DNA of 64,000 nt from Bacillus sp. OV166 (GCF_900177675.1 NZ_FXWM01000001.1:4721001-4785000), one strand, 5' to 3'; shown: positions 33,192 to 42,646, counted from the first letter of the stretch. Notes: generated by a model from the letters alone, not told the origin. Numbers and translations: made by a program.

Positions 33192-35114
33192 TCAATCTTT
33201 AGCCTCTGTTGGCAATACTTCTTTAATTTTCTGTAAGACATTTGTGTCGATATCTTCATCAACTAAAATATGAACCGTTCCTTGATCCTTTTCACTCCTG
33301 ATCAAGCGGCCAACGCCTTGACGTAAGCGGAGAAGCATATACGGCAAGTCAACTTCCGTAAATGGGTTATCTACACCGGCCTTTTTTGCGGTAAAGACAG
33401 GATCATTAGGTGGAAAAGGAAGTGAAAATATCAAGACATTTTCAAGTGATCTTCCCGGAATATCAAGACCTTCCCATAGATGAAGTGAACAAAGTATCGC
33501 ATGTTCTTCATTCTGAAATTTAGAAACAAGTGTGCTTATTTCTTCATCGCCTTCAAAATAAACTGGATACGGGACTGCTCCTGATAGCTTTTTCTTTAGT
33601 TGAGCCAATTCCTCTTTATTATTTAAAAGAACTAATGCGCGTCCCTCTGATTTGCGAATTTCCTCTAAAATATATTCTAATTTCCCTTCAATATCAGCAT
33701 CTTTAAATTTTGGAAGGTAAAGCTCCATCCTATCATCATAATCAAAAGGAGATGTCACTGAAAAAGATAAGTAGTCATCAACCCCGATACTAGAAGCAAT
33801 ATAGTCGAACGACTTTTGATTTGCTAGCGTCGCAGATGAGAAAATAAACGGCTTTTTCTGAGTGAAAACTTCTTCCCGCATTACTTCCTCGACCATTTTA
33901 GGCATAATAACCAGTGTGCGTTCTCCCCCTTTTTCCTCGAACCAAGTGATTCCGTTTAATTCCTGAAGAAAAAGTGATAACGAATAGGTGATTTGCTCCA
34001 AATATTCCTCGACAATTTTCAGATCGTACTCATTAATGACATATAACTCACTTTCAAACACTAATTCCTCCTCTAATCCTTGAAGGGTTGAAAGTAACTT
34101 TCTGCATGTTTTTAAAACTAATGGATGCTTCGTAATCATTTGTTTTTCAGAACCTTGTGAAAGAGAGGAGAATTGTGAAATCGCATCAAAAAATGCCTCG
34201 TTATCTAATAAAGCCTCATCAATCGTATACAAGGTCTTCTCACGTACTTCATTTTCCATTAACCTATTGAGCAGGGTTTCTAATGTATAATCAGTAAACC
34301 GGTAGCTCAATGCTTTTTGCGCTGCATATTCAAGCAGGTGTCCTTCATCAAAAACAACGGAAGAATGTTCAGGTAAAAGCGGAAGCTGCCCTTCTCGCTT
34401 TCTTGATTCCTTTGTCCAGATATGCTCCATATAAAAATCATGGGAACAGATAATTAAATCCTCTGAATGTCGATAATAATCACGGTGCAAAGTCAGCCCA
34501 CAGCGATGACGCTTTTCACAAGAAAAACAATCTTGGACAGCATCCCAATTAACTTCACTCCATTTTTCATCTGATAAAGCTGGATAATCTCTTCTGTCAC
34601 CATATTTTTCAAATGTTTGCATGGAGCCAACAGAATGAACAAAATCAGGCAGTTTTTCATAAATATCTGAAATCTCATCTGAAAAATCAGTATTCCTGGT
34701 CAGGTCTAGCTTTTTTAAACAAAGGTATTGATCTCGCGATTTTGCCAAACGGACATCGATATCCAGGCCAAGAATTTTCTCCAACTTTGCGATATCTCCC
34801 TCTTTTTTAACCAACTGCTCAATTAAAGTCTCATCCGCACAAGCAATAACAGCCGGACGATTGGTATAGCGTGCATACATTATCGCATAAAGCAAATATA
34901 CGATGGTTTTTCCCGTTCCAACGCCTGCTTCAGCAAACATTACTTTTTTATCTTTGTAGGCATTTTCAAGTTGAAAAGCCATATATATCTGTTCATCTCT
35001 TAGTTCGAATCCAGCTTCAGGCAAAACATCATAAAATAAGTCACCAATCCATTCACCTAATTTATCATAAAAGGACTCAGTTTTTGCAATGTCAAATGGC
35101 ATGCGTTTTTGCAT
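33192..35114 (-). CDS. ypvA: DinG-family helicase YpvA
   Basis: A 640-aa XPD/DinG-type superfamily 2 DNA helicase. Walker A is AEAGVGTGKTIVYLL (near residues 61-75), the Walker B box is VVFDEGHLLE, motif V/VI is LWEGLDIPGRSLENVLIF and LRLRQGVGRLIRSEKD. Between motifs Ia and II are cysteines (YLCLKK, then CFSCEKRHRCG) that match the 4Fe-4S cluster of the family. There is no exonuclease domain, unlike the dinG gene at 57074. ATG 35114 opens MQKRMPFDIAK. It probably unwinds 5' overhang or G-quadruplex/R-loop structures, based on relatives. Confidence 0.92.
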   Translation of the reverse strand: MQKRMPFDIAKTESFYDKLGEWIGDLFYDVLPEAGFELRDEQIYMAFQLENAYKDKKVMFAEAGVGTGKTIVYLLYAIMYARYTNRPAVIACADETLIEQLVKKEGDIAKLEKILGLDIDVRLAKSRDQYLCLKKLDLTRNTDFSDEISDIYEKLPDFVHSVGSMQTFEKYGDRRDYPALSDEKWSEVNWDAVQDCFSCEKRHRCGLTLHRDYYRHSEDLIICSHDFYMEHIWTKESRKREGQLPLLPEHSSVVFDEGHLLEYAAQKALSYRFTDYTLETLLNRLMENEVREKTLYTIDEALLDNEAFFDAISQFSSLSQGSEKQMITKHPLVLKTCRKLLSTLQGLEEELVFESELYVINEYDLKIVEEYLEQITYSLSLFLQELNGITWFEEKGGERTLVIMPKMVEEVMREEVFTQKKPFIFSSATLANQKSFDYIASSIGVDDYLSFSVTSPFDYDDRMELYLPKFKDADIEGKLEYILEEIRKSEGRALVLLNNKEELAQLKKKLSGAVPYPVYFEGDEEISTLVSKFQNEEHAILCSLHLWEGLDIPGRSLENVLIFSLPFPPNDPVFTAKKAGVDNPFTEVDLPYMLLRLRQGVGRLIRSEKDQGTVHILVDEDIDTNVLQKIKEVLPTEAKD

Positions 35115-35174
35115 AGTACCCTCCCCAAAAAACTTTCATGTGTTACCACAAACATAAGTATATTAATCGATTGA

Positions 35175-36329
35175 TTATTCTAGATTCAGTTCATTTTGAC
35201 GAGGAGGTTTCTTTCCCCAATATTGATAAAGGTCAGTACGAATAAAGCCATTAAATAGCTTTCTCTTCCTTGTCGCTGGCTTTCCATAAAATTGTTCGAA
35301 CTGTTCATTAGAAGTCAGGATATAAATTGACCATGTATCAAGCGCATTGAATGCTTCACCCATTTCTTTATACATGTGTTCGACCGCTTTTTTATCCCCA
35401 AGTCTTTCACCATAAGGTGGATTTCCGACTATGACACCATACTGTTTATTGGTAGAAATATCTTTAACCTGCATTTGCTTGAAATGAATTAAGTCAGCGA
35501 ATCCGGCTTCAAAGGCGTTTTCTTGGGCAATTTTCACCATTCTATGGTCGATATCAGTGCCTAATATGTCTAATGGTTGATCATAATTTGCAAGGTCCTC
35601 TGCTTCATTTCTAGCGTCCTCCCAAATCTTTGAAGAAAACCAATTCCAACGCTCAGAAACAAATTCTCTGTTAAAACCTGGAGCGATATTTTGCCCTATC
35701 ATCGCCGCTTCAATGGGAATTGTCCCTGAGCCGCAGAAAGGATCCATAAAAGGACGGTCTGCCTTCCAATTGGTAAGTAAGACAAGTGCAGCAGCAAGTG
35801 TTTCCTTTAGGGGTGCCTCCCCCTGATCGAGACGATAGCCGCGTTTATGAAGCCCTTGACCACTAGTGTCAATGGTGATTGTAGCAACATCTTTTAATAG
35901 TGCCACTTCGATGCGAAAATAAGCACCGGTTTCCTCAAACCAGGTACTTCGTTTATAATGTTGTTTCATTCGTTCTACCACTGCTTTTTTAACAATTGCC
36001 TGGCAATCAGAAACACTAAAGAGCTTTGACTTTACAGATTTACCAACCACAGGAAATTCCGCGTCTTCAGGTAAGAATTTTTCCCACGGGAGTGCCTTGG
36101 TTTTCTCGAATAATTCATCAAAGGTATAAGCCTTAAATTCTCCGACCTTGATCTTAATTCTGTCCGCTGTTCGGAGCCATAAATTACTGCGGGCTATCGC
36201 ATATTCATCACCAGTGTAGGTGACTTTGCCATTTTCAACTTCACAGTCATATCCTAATGATCGTACTTCTTTGGCAACTAAAGCTTCAAGTCCCATTGCC
36301 GCCGTAGCTATTAATTGATAATTTCCCAT
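35175..36329 (-). CDS. ypsC: rRNA large-subunit methyltransferase YpsC (RlmL-like)
   Basis: THUMP plus class I SAM-dependent methyltransferase of 384 aa. The N-terminal THUMP domain covers about residues 45-155. The SAM motif is FMDPFCGSGTIPIEAAMIG near 192-210. The catalytic loop VIVGNPPYGERLG (NPPY) near 304-316 marks base N-methylation, as in RlmL/YcbY, which makes m2G in 23S rRNA. ATG 36329 is followed by MGNYQLIATAAMGLEALVAKE, the family start. It lies between rnpB and ypvA as in B. subtilis. Confidence 0.92.
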   Translation of the reverse strand: MGNYQLIATAAMGLEALVAKEVRSLGYDCEVENGKVTYTGDEYAIARSNLWLRTADRIKIKVGEFKAYTFDELFEKTKALPWEKFLPEDAEFPVVGKSVKSKLFSVSDCQAIVKKAVVERMKQHYKRSTWFEETGAYFRIEVALLKDVATITIDTSGQGLHKRGYRLDQGEAPLKETLAAALVLLTNWKADRPFMDPFCGSGTIPIEAAMIGQNIAPGFNREFVSERWNWFSSKIWEDARNEAEDLANYDQPLDILGTDIDHRMVKIAQENAFEAGFADLIHFKQMQVKDISTNKQYGVIVGNPPYGERLGDKKAVEHMYKEMGEAFNALDTWSIYILTSNEQFEQFYGKPATRKRKLFNGFIRTDLYQYWGKKPPRQNELNLE

Positions 36330-36439
36330 TTTTTCACCCTTAATTCATTTGTATGTATGTTTATGTTTAATAAAAATAATCTTAATTCGCTTTCATTATT
36401 GACAAAAAGTCGACAACGAATGCAATATGTCTATTAATA

Positions 36440-36467
36440 ATAAAAAGCTCTCCTTATCAGGAGAGCC
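36440..36467 (-). terminator. Terminator of rnpB
   Basis: The stem GGCTCTCCT/AGGAGAGC around GATA is followed by TTTTTATTA on the minus strand, 30 bases past the RNase P RNA. Confidence 0.9.
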
Positions 36468-36496
36468 ATTTAATATCCAGCATACTTTCCCATTAA

Positions 36497-36914
36497 TAAC
36501 GTTCTGTAAGCCATGTTCTGTACCAGTGTACTCCAAACGACACGGGTGTGTCTCGTACTTAGGTGGTAATCATCTATCTACAGGTTCAGATTTGAACCTG
36601 TCCTTCTCCTTGTTCAATTCCTAAGAGAAAGTGCCCCTACCATTATTTGGGTTTCTCGCTCGTGGGGTTTACCCGTTCCACCCTTTCCATTTCTGGAAAG
36701 GCTACGTCACTGTGGCACTTTTATAGGTATTCATACCATATCCCCAAAAGGACTTAGGTATTTTCCCGGCCGTCAACTGGATGCTAGCCCCAGCTGCCCT
36801 AGCTTATGAATTCACTAGGCACGAACACTACGAGCATCTCAGCTCGTGCGAGCATGGACTTTCCTCTGCAAGAATGCAAATGCTTCTCACAGCGATTACC
36901 CGAACGTTATTAAT
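36497..36914 (-). ncRNA. rnpB: RNase P RNA, type B
   Basis: Catalytic RNA that matures tRNA 5' ends. Read on the minus strand, it begins with GTTCGGGTAATCGCTGTGAG, contains the universal GAGGAAAGTCCATGCTCGCAC (split over P3/CR-I), then AGTTGACGGCCGGGAAAATACC, GGGTGGAACGGGTAAACCCC and ACAGAACATGGCTTACAGAACG at the 3' end. These are the conserved regions of the Bacillus-type molecule. The paired ends CATTAATAACGTTC and GAACGTTATTAATG form P1 and set the limits to within a few bases. It is flanked by gpsB and ypsC, as in B. subtilis. Confidence 0.96.
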
Positions 36915-36986
36915 GAATACAATTTATTATATGTATTTCACGCTGGTAATTCAATGGTTATTTCTAGGAAATTGTAATACATTCTG

Positions 36987-37289
36987 TTAATCGTAGAGCT
37001 TGTTACCAAAAACATGTTTTTCAAGATTGGATAATCGCTTCAAGATATCAAAATTTGTGGTACCTGCAGGCTGTGCTGCGGGCTGTCTTTTTGAAGTTTC
37101 TTCAAGCTGTTTCCGAAGCCGAAGATTTTCCTGTTGAAGATCTTCAACCTCCTGATGAAATGTTGCATAATCTTTAATGATTAAATCCAAAAACTTATCA
37201 ACGTCTTCTTGTTTATAGCCGCGTACGCCAGTCTTAAACTCTTTTTCTAAAATATCCTTAGCTGTTAATTTCACTTTATCTGACAGCAT
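36987..37289 (-). CDS. gpsB: Cell-division regulator GpsB
   Basis: A 100-aa DivIVA-like coiled-coil protein that shuttles PBP1 between the side wall and the septum. The N-terminal membrane/PBP-binding domain has LTAKDILEKEFKTGVRGYKQEDVDKFLD (residues 8-35, shown by its DILEKEF and VRGY motifs). A coiled coil runs about 36-66. A Pro/Gln-rich linker is followed by the C-terminal hexamer helix NFDILKRLSNLEKHVFG. ATG 37289 follows TGAGGTGAATTG. It lies next to rnpB and ypsA, the standard arrangement. Its partner PBP1 (ponA) is also in this window. Confidence 0.95.
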   Translation of the reverse strand: MLSDKVKLTAKDILEKEFKTGVRGYKQEDVDKFLDLIIKDYATFHQEVEDLQQENLRLRKQLEETSKRQPAAQPAGTTNFDILKRLSNLEKHVFGNKLYD

Positions 37290-37435
37290 TCAATTCACCT
37301 CAGTATTCGCCAATCACTACCTATTATTTTTTCAAAAATATGTAGTTTTGTCAATTTTCATTTGTTTTGTTAAATTTATGATTTGATAAATCATTTCAAT
37401 ATATGGATTTGTACTTAAAAAAATGACTAATAAGG

Positions 37436-37993
37436 TTAAAAGTCAGCGAGTTTCATTTGTTCTTCTTCGACAATCATTTGCAAATCATAAAATGTAATCA
37501 GCTCAATCGGATATAGATGTTTTTTTTGGTATTCAAGTGCCATTTCATATAGGTATTTTGGGCTCCCATCTCTTTCCTGATCGTAAAGGAGGAGGAGTCC
37601 CTCACTTTTTTCTATAAAAAATTGATTTTTCAGCCTAAATTGCCACGGTTTTTCATATCCCTTTTTCGTAACAGAATCAATGAAATCAGCTTGTGCTAAA
37701 ACTGACTCATACCATTCCTGATTATTTTCCTTCCAAGACGCTTGCTGATCTAAAAATGGCGTTATTACTGCTAGTTTTAGATTTGGAAATTCCATTTTCA
37801 ATTCAAATACAACCTCAGCTGCCCACAGTTCCACACCTAATTGGCCACTTATCAGCACCCACTCTAGTCCTTCGTCTATCATTGGGATGAGTGATTTTTT
37901 AATTGCAGCCTTGAGAAATAATACAGATGGATGGTCATTTTTAAAAATTCCTAATTCATAGGGTTTATAACCTGAAATGGCTAGAACTTTCAT
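37436..37993 (-). CDS. ypsA: SLOG-family protein YpsA (DUF1273)
   Basis: A 185-aa Rossmann-like SLOG protein. It opens MKVLAISGYKPYELGIFKND, then GLEWVLISGQLGVELWAAEV with the nucleotide-binding GxxG-like turn, and ends with KSEGLLLLYDQERDGSPKY. YpsA influences cell division near GpsB in firmicutes, possibly by binding a nucleotide derivative. ATG 37993 was chosen to match the family N-terminus; the frame opens 21 bases earlier, but GAGGAG in that stretch is the ribosome site. Confidence 0.92.
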   Translation of the reverse strand: MKVLAISGYKPYELGIFKNDHPSVLFLKAAIKKSLIPMIDEGLEWVLISGQLGVELWAAEVVFELKMEFPNLKLAVITPFLDQQASWKENNQEWYESVLAQADFIDSVTKKGYEKPWQFRLKNQFFIEKSEGLLLLYDQERDGSPKYLYEMALEYQKKHLYPIELITFYDLQMIVEEEQMKLADF

Positions 37994-38077
37994 ATAGAAC
38001 GTTCTCCTCACCAAGAATTTTTTTTAAAATGGACAAACATTTGAATGAAACAAGCATATCATATTAGTAAATAAAAA

Positions 38078-38105
38078 TTAAAAAACAAGGGCTAAAAAGC
38101 CCCTG
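38078..38105 (-). terminator. Terminator of the CotD-like gene
   Basis: The minus-strand stem AGGGGCTTTTTAGCCCTT is followed by GTTTTTTAATTTTT, 19 bases past the stop at 38124. Confidence 0.8.
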
Positions 38106-38123
38106 CAAAATACATTATTTCAA

Positions 38124-38618
38124 TTAACGTCTAGGACCCATGAATGGTCCTGGTGCAAAGCCTGGGCCTCCTGGTCCGAAACCTGGGCCTCCTGGTCCGA
38201 AACCTGGGCCTCCTGGGCCAAACCCTGGGCCCCCTGGTCCAAAGCCTGGGCCTCCTGGGCCAAAGCCTGGGCCTCCTGGGCCAAACCCTGGGCCTCCTGG
38301 GCCAAACCCTGGGCCTCCTGGTCCAAAGCCTGGGCCTCCCATTCCTGGGGGTACATTTGGTAAAGCATTAGCTGCTGGCATAGCTACTGGCATGGCGGTT
38401 GGTGCACATGGGTTACAGCAATCAATATGCTGATTGCAACAATCCTCAGCACACGATGCTGTATGCGGGCAGTAATGTTTATGTTGATACATATGGTGAT
38501 TCACCGTTGTTGTGTGGACAGGGTGAATATGGGGAACCACTGTTGTTGAAAACGTATGGTTCACAATTTGTTTAGTCGGATGAATGACTGGCGGCATAAA
38601 ATTAGTTCCAAGATACAT
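38124..38618 (-). CDS. cotD: CotD-family spore coat protein with collagen-like tail
   Basis: A 164-aa inner-coat-type protein. The N-terminal part is His/Cys-rich in CotD style: HPTKQIVNHTFSTTVVPHIHPV, then NHHMYQHKHYCPHTASCAED and paired cysteines (DCCNQHIDCCNPC) suited to cross-linking or metal binding. After an Ala/Pro linker come nine 7-residue repeats (GGPGFGP), ending GFAPGPFMGPRR. CotD proteins from B. subtilis lack such a Gly-Pro tail, so this is an extended form. ATG 38618 follows GAAGGGAG. CATAGGCTG near 38655 is a weak match to a SigK -10 element. Mother-cell expression is expected from the family. Confidence 0.85.
   Translation of the reverse strand: MYLGTNFMPPVIHPTKQIVNHTFSTTVVPHIHPVHTTTVNHHMYQHKHYCPHTASCAEDCCNQHIDCCNPCAPTAMPVAMPAANALPNVPPGMGGPGFGPGGPGFGPGGPGFGPGGPGFGPGGPGFGPGGPGFGPGGPGFGPGGPGFGPGGPGFAPGPFMGPRR
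38153..38341. repeat. Nine 21-bp coding tandem repeats in cotD
   Basis: A 21-base unit (plus strand cctgggcctcctggtccgaa with few changes) is repeated about nine times in frame, encoding GGPGFGP. Near identity at the DNA level suggests slippage or recombination changes the copy number between strains. Confidence 0.9.
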
Positions 38619-38804
38619 ATAATAGTCTCCCTTCAAATAGTTGTTTACATTACAGCCTATGTTGAAGGGATTACTCTTGTACTAATGAAAATACCTATTT
38701 TTTTGGTTTAATACGTTCATTGCTATGTTTTCAATATTTATATATGTTCAGATATGCCTAGTTTTGCTCAAAAAAGGGCTGCCCACCCTAGACATATGTT
38801 TCAT

Positions 38805-38900
38805 TTATAAAAAAGAATAAAAGCTATCTTTTAAACTCGTAAAAATAACTGCAGTCAAACAAACGACAATAAAAAATAAGAATAAAATCGCTTTATACAT
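38805..38900 (-). CDS. Possible 31-aa membrane peptide
   Basis: The ATG at 38900 follows TTTGGAGCTGG. It encodes MYKAILFLFFIVVCLTAVIF and a short polar C-terminus, giving one transmembrane helix. It is alone in a 450-base gap between cotD and mrfB. I know no family; the ribosome site and clean hydrophobic profile are the only support. Confidence 0.4.
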   Translation of the reverse strand: MYKAILFLFFIVVCLTAVIFTSLKDSFYSFL

Positions 38901-39066
38901 GTTACCAGCTCCAAATGTTTTGTTAGTCGTTTTTTTTCTCAATCCAATTTCAAATTTTACCTCTTTCAACTATGATAAACAATATGGAAATGCTGGTTTT
39001 TTAAATTAATTTTCACTGATTTTGTGGCAATTAGATGAACTTTACAAAAAACAATAGTCAGACCGG

Positions 39067-40323
39067 TTATTTTGCATTTTTTCGCTCTATCCGGCTATGA
39101 CGAAATTTGAGTTGTTCTAAGCTTTTTTGATCTGTAATTTTAGGTGGTTTTTCAAATTGGGATACGATCATAATTGCCTTATGACAATAATCCAACGCAA
39201 GTTGATAATCTTTTAGCCTATGTTCATGGATCTTGGCTAGCTCCAGGCATGCATCTAACATCATTGGTTTATCACCCGAATCAACAACATCCGAAAACAA
39301 TTTCCGTGCTTTTTCCCAGTCGCGTTCTTTTTTATGTTGTATAGCTAAAGCATGCTTTGCTTGATAGGAAGTAAAATCACTTCCATTTGCAAGCTTGGTC
39401 AAAACTTTTTCTGCTTCATTTTGTTCTCCTAATGAAGCAAACCAGCGCCCTACCTCAAAGGACTCGGGTCTGGTTTGAGAAGTATCTGTTCCACATAGTT
39501 GAAAGGTTATATGTGTATACAAGGTAACAAGCGATAAAATATCAATTTCATTATGTTTTAGAATACCAAGCATTCCATTAGGCTGTTTACTATCAATAAA
39601 CTCAAAGTAAATCATCGGAGCCAAAAAGCCAGGAATGTCATCTACCCTTTCTACGCCAAGGACCTCTTTCTCCACAACAGCTAACTTTAAACGGTCTAAT
39701 TTATGCTTCCATAGCCTTCTAGCCGCATGAAATAAATCGAAATGCCCAAACTGCGGCAGCTTTGGCACATGTTCTCTTACGAGCGTATGCCTTGTTTTTA
39801 CCTGCGGCCAATCAAATGACTTCCCATTATAAGTAACCAGCGTTTTATAATTCACTTTTTCTAGAAAGCTTTGATATAAAGGGACCTCTGCCCCCGGATT
39901 CGGTAAAATATGTTGTCTTAAGATAAGGGAATCACCAGAAATGCTCGCATAGCCGAGTAAAAAAATCGTGTTTCCGACCCCACCGCCAAGTCCAGTCGTT
40001 TCAGTATCAAAAAAGAATAATTCTTCCGCTTGATGCCCTTCTGCTGATAAAGGATGATTTACGGGCTGTTTGTTCCATATATCTACTGCGGTTAGAAAAT
40101 CACGAAAACAGTAATGACCATGCTGATATGAGAGTGGATATTTCACTTCTCTGATTAAACAGTAATTTTGATCCATAAAATATGGAAAAACGTTTTCTTG
40201 CTCCCATTGTTCCTTGAAAGGAACCTCAATGTTAACCGCTAAAGGAGGAGTACTAATTTTTTCAGATTGAACGCCAACAGAAAGATGTGGTTTTAAACGA
40301 TTTAATTTATTTTTTAACGACAT
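39067..40323 (-). CDS. mrfB: DEDD exonuclease MrfB (YprB)
   Basis: A 418-aa protein with an RNase H-like/DnaQ-type nuclease domain and a C-terminal TPR region. First acidic motif: FFDTETTGLGGGVGN near residue 109. Later acidic residues: LVTYNGKSFDWPQV and LKHNEIDILSLVTLY. Helical TPR-like repeats follow residue 290 (AEKVLTKLAN, WEKARKLFSD, YQLALDYCHKAI). In B. subtilis MrfA and MrfB act together to remove mitomycin C adducts and crosslinks, independent of UvrABC. It starts 17 bases after mrfA stops, so the pair is an operon as in B. subtilis. Confidence 0.92.
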   Translation of the reverse strand: MSLKNKLNRLKPHLSVGVQSEKISTPPLAVNIEVPFKEQWEQENVFPYFMDQNYCLIREVKYPLSYQHGHYCFRDFLTAVDIWNKQPVNHPLSAEGHQAEELFFFDTETTGLGGGVGNTIFLLGYASISGDSLILRQHILPNPGAEVPLYQSFLEKVNYKTLVTYNGKSFDWPQVKTRHTLVREHVPKLPQFGHFDLFHAARRLWKHKLDRLKLAVVEKEVLGVERVDDIPGFLAPMIYFEFIDSKQPNGMLGILKHNEIDILSLVTLYTHITFQLCGTDTSQTRPESFEVGRWFASLGEQNEAEKVLTKLANGSDFTSYQAKHALAIQHKKERDWEKARKLFSDVVDSGDKPMMLDACLELAKIHEHRLKDYQLALDYCHKAIMIVSQFEKPPKITDQKSLEQLKFRHSRIERKNAK

Positions 40324-40340
40324 CGCTAATCTTCCTTCTC

Positions 40341-42617
40341 CTATATTGAGGGTTTTAAAAAGGCTTCAATAATTTTTAAGGTATCATTTTTTGCTGTATC
40401 ACTAACGGTGTCTGTACCAATACATGAAGGGCAGCCAAATCCGCATTGACAGCGAGTAATCATTTTCTTTGTTTCCTCAAATACTTCCGACATACCTGTG
40501 TGTATTTTCTCGCTTAATCCTATCCCACCTGGGTAGCGATCATAAAAGAAAATGGTTGGCTTTTCGTTATGGTCTGCCTTTACTTGCGGAATGACATGAA
40601 TATCCTGAGGGTCGGCCATTACGAATAAGGGAGCTATATGGTTTAGTGCATGCGCAGTCCCGACAAGACCCTGTTCGAGTCGCTCATGGCCCATTTCTGA
40701 TATCGGCTGGTTTAAGGAAATCCAGGCCGCATTTGTATGAAGCTCCTCTTCCGGTAATTGGATCGGTCCAGATCCTATATTTTCGTGGGTTTCGAATTTA
40801 ATTTTCTTAAAAATTGTGGCCATCGCCCTTACACTAACATCCCCATAACCGAATTCAGCATCATCTTTTGATTCAAGTTTGTCTACTTCCAGTACTTTTA
40901 ATTGAACCGCTAGATTGGCATCAGTATAATAGTCTACATCGACTTCCCTAACGAACGCCTTTTTCTCTTCCCAATCAAGCTTTTCTACCTGGAATTGAGT
41001 CCCTTGATGTAAATAAATTGCTTCATCATGGAGAAGCGTCATCGCTGAAAAACGGTCCATTTCGCCAATTACTTTTACATTCGCAACATCTGACTGATCA
41101 ACGATAATCACGTTCTCTTGTGATGCAGACCTTAAACTAATGTTATGTGCTGGAAAAGAATCATTCATCCAATACCATTTCCCGCCATTATGATAAAGGA
41201 CACGTTCTTCTGTTAAATATTCTAGTAGTTCCTCTGTTTCTACACTTCCAAAATGCTCACCCGCTTTAAAAGGGAGTTCATAGGCAGCACATTTCATATG
41301 ATCGATTAAAATAATTAAATTATCAGGATTAATCCTTGCTGTTTCAGGGCTATTGTTAAAAAAGTAATCCGGATTCTGGATGATGTATTGATCTAGGGGA
41401 CTGGAGCTTGCTACCATAATGACTAGGGCTTCTCCATGCCTTCTTCCCGCTCTTCCAGCCTGCTGCCATGCGCTGGATATCGTACCAGGGTAGCCTGTCA
41501 TGATACACACTTGCAACTGCCCAATATCCACTCCTAGTTCAAGAGCATTCGTACTGACCACACCGTATATATCACCTGAACGAAGCCCTTTTTCAATCTT
41601 CCTTCGTTCGGTTGGGAGATACCCGCCCCGATAGCCCATTATGGATTTTGCTCCCAACTGATTCTTCACTAATTCCTGCAAATAGGTCAAAATGATTTCA
41701 ACTCTAACTCTGCTTCTCGCAAAAACGATAGTTTGAATTTTATTTTTTAAAAGTTCACCCGCAATTTTCCGAACCTCAAGTGTGGCACTTCTTCTAATGT
41801 TTAATGGTTTGTTTACAATAGGTGGATTATAGAATAGAAAATGCTTTGTACCACTAGGGGCCCCATTATTATCAATCAGGTTCATCTTTTCTTCTGTTAG
41901 GGTCTCTGCGAGTTCAAGTGGATTAGCAATGGTTGCTGACGTGCAAATAAATACAGGGTTACTCCCATAATACTTACAAATACGTTTTAATCTTCTAATC
42001 ACATTGGCCACATGACTGCCAAAAACACCTCGATAGGTATGAAGTTCATCGATGACAACAAATTTAAGGTTTTCAAACAAAGAAACCCATTTGGTATGAT
42101 GTGGCAGGATGGCTGAATGGAGCATATCTGGATTAGTAATAACCACATGCCCCGCTTGTCTCACTCTTTGACGAATATTTGCAGGTGTATCCCCATCATA
42201 CGTGTAGCTGTTTATATCTACACCCGCTGCTTGAATTATCTCATTGATTTCACTCTTTTGGTCCTGTGCGAGTGCTTTCGTAGGAAACATATAAAGAGCC
42301 CGTGTACTTGGATTAGATAGAATCGATTGCAAAACTGGAAGATTATAGCACAGGGTCTTTCCTGAAGCTGTAGGGGTAACAGCGACGATACTTTTTCCCT
42401 CAATAATTTTTTCATAGGCCGATTTTTGATGTGTATAAAGTTGTTCAATTCCCTTGCTCTTTAGAGCAGACTTTAAAATCGGATGAAGGTCTCTTGGCAT
42501 CGGGACTGTTTGGGCCGGCTTTTCCTCGATGGTGTGCCATGTAACGATATTTTCCTTAAATTGATCATTTATTTTTAAGTCTGACAAAATTTCTTGCAGG
42601 CTTTTTCTTAGCCTCAT
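40341..42617 (-). CDS. mrfA: DNA repair helicase MrfA (YprA)
   Basis: A 758-aa superfamily 2 helicase. Walker A is AVTPTASGKTLCYNLP near residues 79-94, the DEAH-type box is FVVIDELHTYRGVFGSH, motif III is FICTSATIANP, and motif VI is WQQAGRAGRRHG. The C-terminal region carries the DUF1998-type domain ending CQCGFGCPSCIG, four cysteines that bind zinc in MrfA. It unwinds 3'-tailed DNA and works with MrfB. ATG 42617 follows GAGGTGAGGAAGC. A palindrome resembling a LexA site lies 30 bases upstream (42647-42660). Confidence 0.93.
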   Translation of the reverse strand: MRLRKSLQEILSDLKINDQFKENIVTWHTIEEKPAQTVPMPRDLHPILKSALKSKGIEQLYTHQKSAYEKIIEGKSIVAVTPTASGKTLCYNLPVLQSILSNPSTRALYMFPTKALAQDQKSEINEIIQAAGVDINSYTYDGDTPANIRQRVRQAGHVVITNPDMLHSAILPHHTKWVSLFENLKFVVIDELHTYRGVFGSHVANVIRRLKRICKYYGSNPVFICTSATIANPLELAETLTEEKMNLIDNNGAPSGTKHFLFYNPPIVNKPLNIRRSATLEVRKIAGELLKNKIQTIVFARSRVRVEIILTYLQELVKNQLGAKSIMGYRGGYLPTERRKIEKGLRSGDIYGVVSTNALELGVDIGQLQVCIMTGYPGTISSAWQQAGRAGRRHGEALVIMVASSSPLDQYIIQNPDYFFNNSPETARINPDNLIILIDHMKCAAYELPFKAGEHFGSVETEELLEYLTEERVLYHNGGKWYWMNDSFPAHNISLRSASQENVIIVDQSDVANVKVIGEMDRFSAMTLLHDEAIYLHQGTQFQVEKLDWEEKKAFVREVDVDYYTDANLAVQLKVLEVDKLESKDDAEFGYGDVSVRAMATIFKKIKFETHENIGSGPIQLPEEELHTNAAWISLNQPISEMGHERLEQGLVGTAHALNHIAPLFVMADPQDIHVIPQVKADHNEKPTIFFYDRYPGGIGLSEKIHTGMSEVFEETKKMITRCQCGFGCPSCIGTDTVSDTAKNDTLKIIEAFLKPSI

Positions 42618-42646
42618 GCTTCCTCACCTCATTACTTCTATTTTAA

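Noticed and set aside
36427..36990. Short plus-strand ORFs over 36.4-37.0 kb
   Set aside because: They lie within the RNase P RNA gene, which fully explains the sequence.
37975..37993. GAGAACGTTCTAT palindrome at the ypsA start as a regulatory site
   Set aside because: The half-sites have no 4-base spacer as in a LexA box, and it overlaps the ribosome site, so coding and initiation needs explain it.
38153..38341. Regular 21-bp repeats that could suggest a CRISPR array
   Set aside because: The repeats have no unique spacers, are in frame, and encode GGPGFGP in the CotD-like protein.
38140..38433. Plus-strand open frames of 75-97 codons across cotD
   Set aside because: They are shadows of the repeat tract in the minus-strand coat gene, with no ribosome site.
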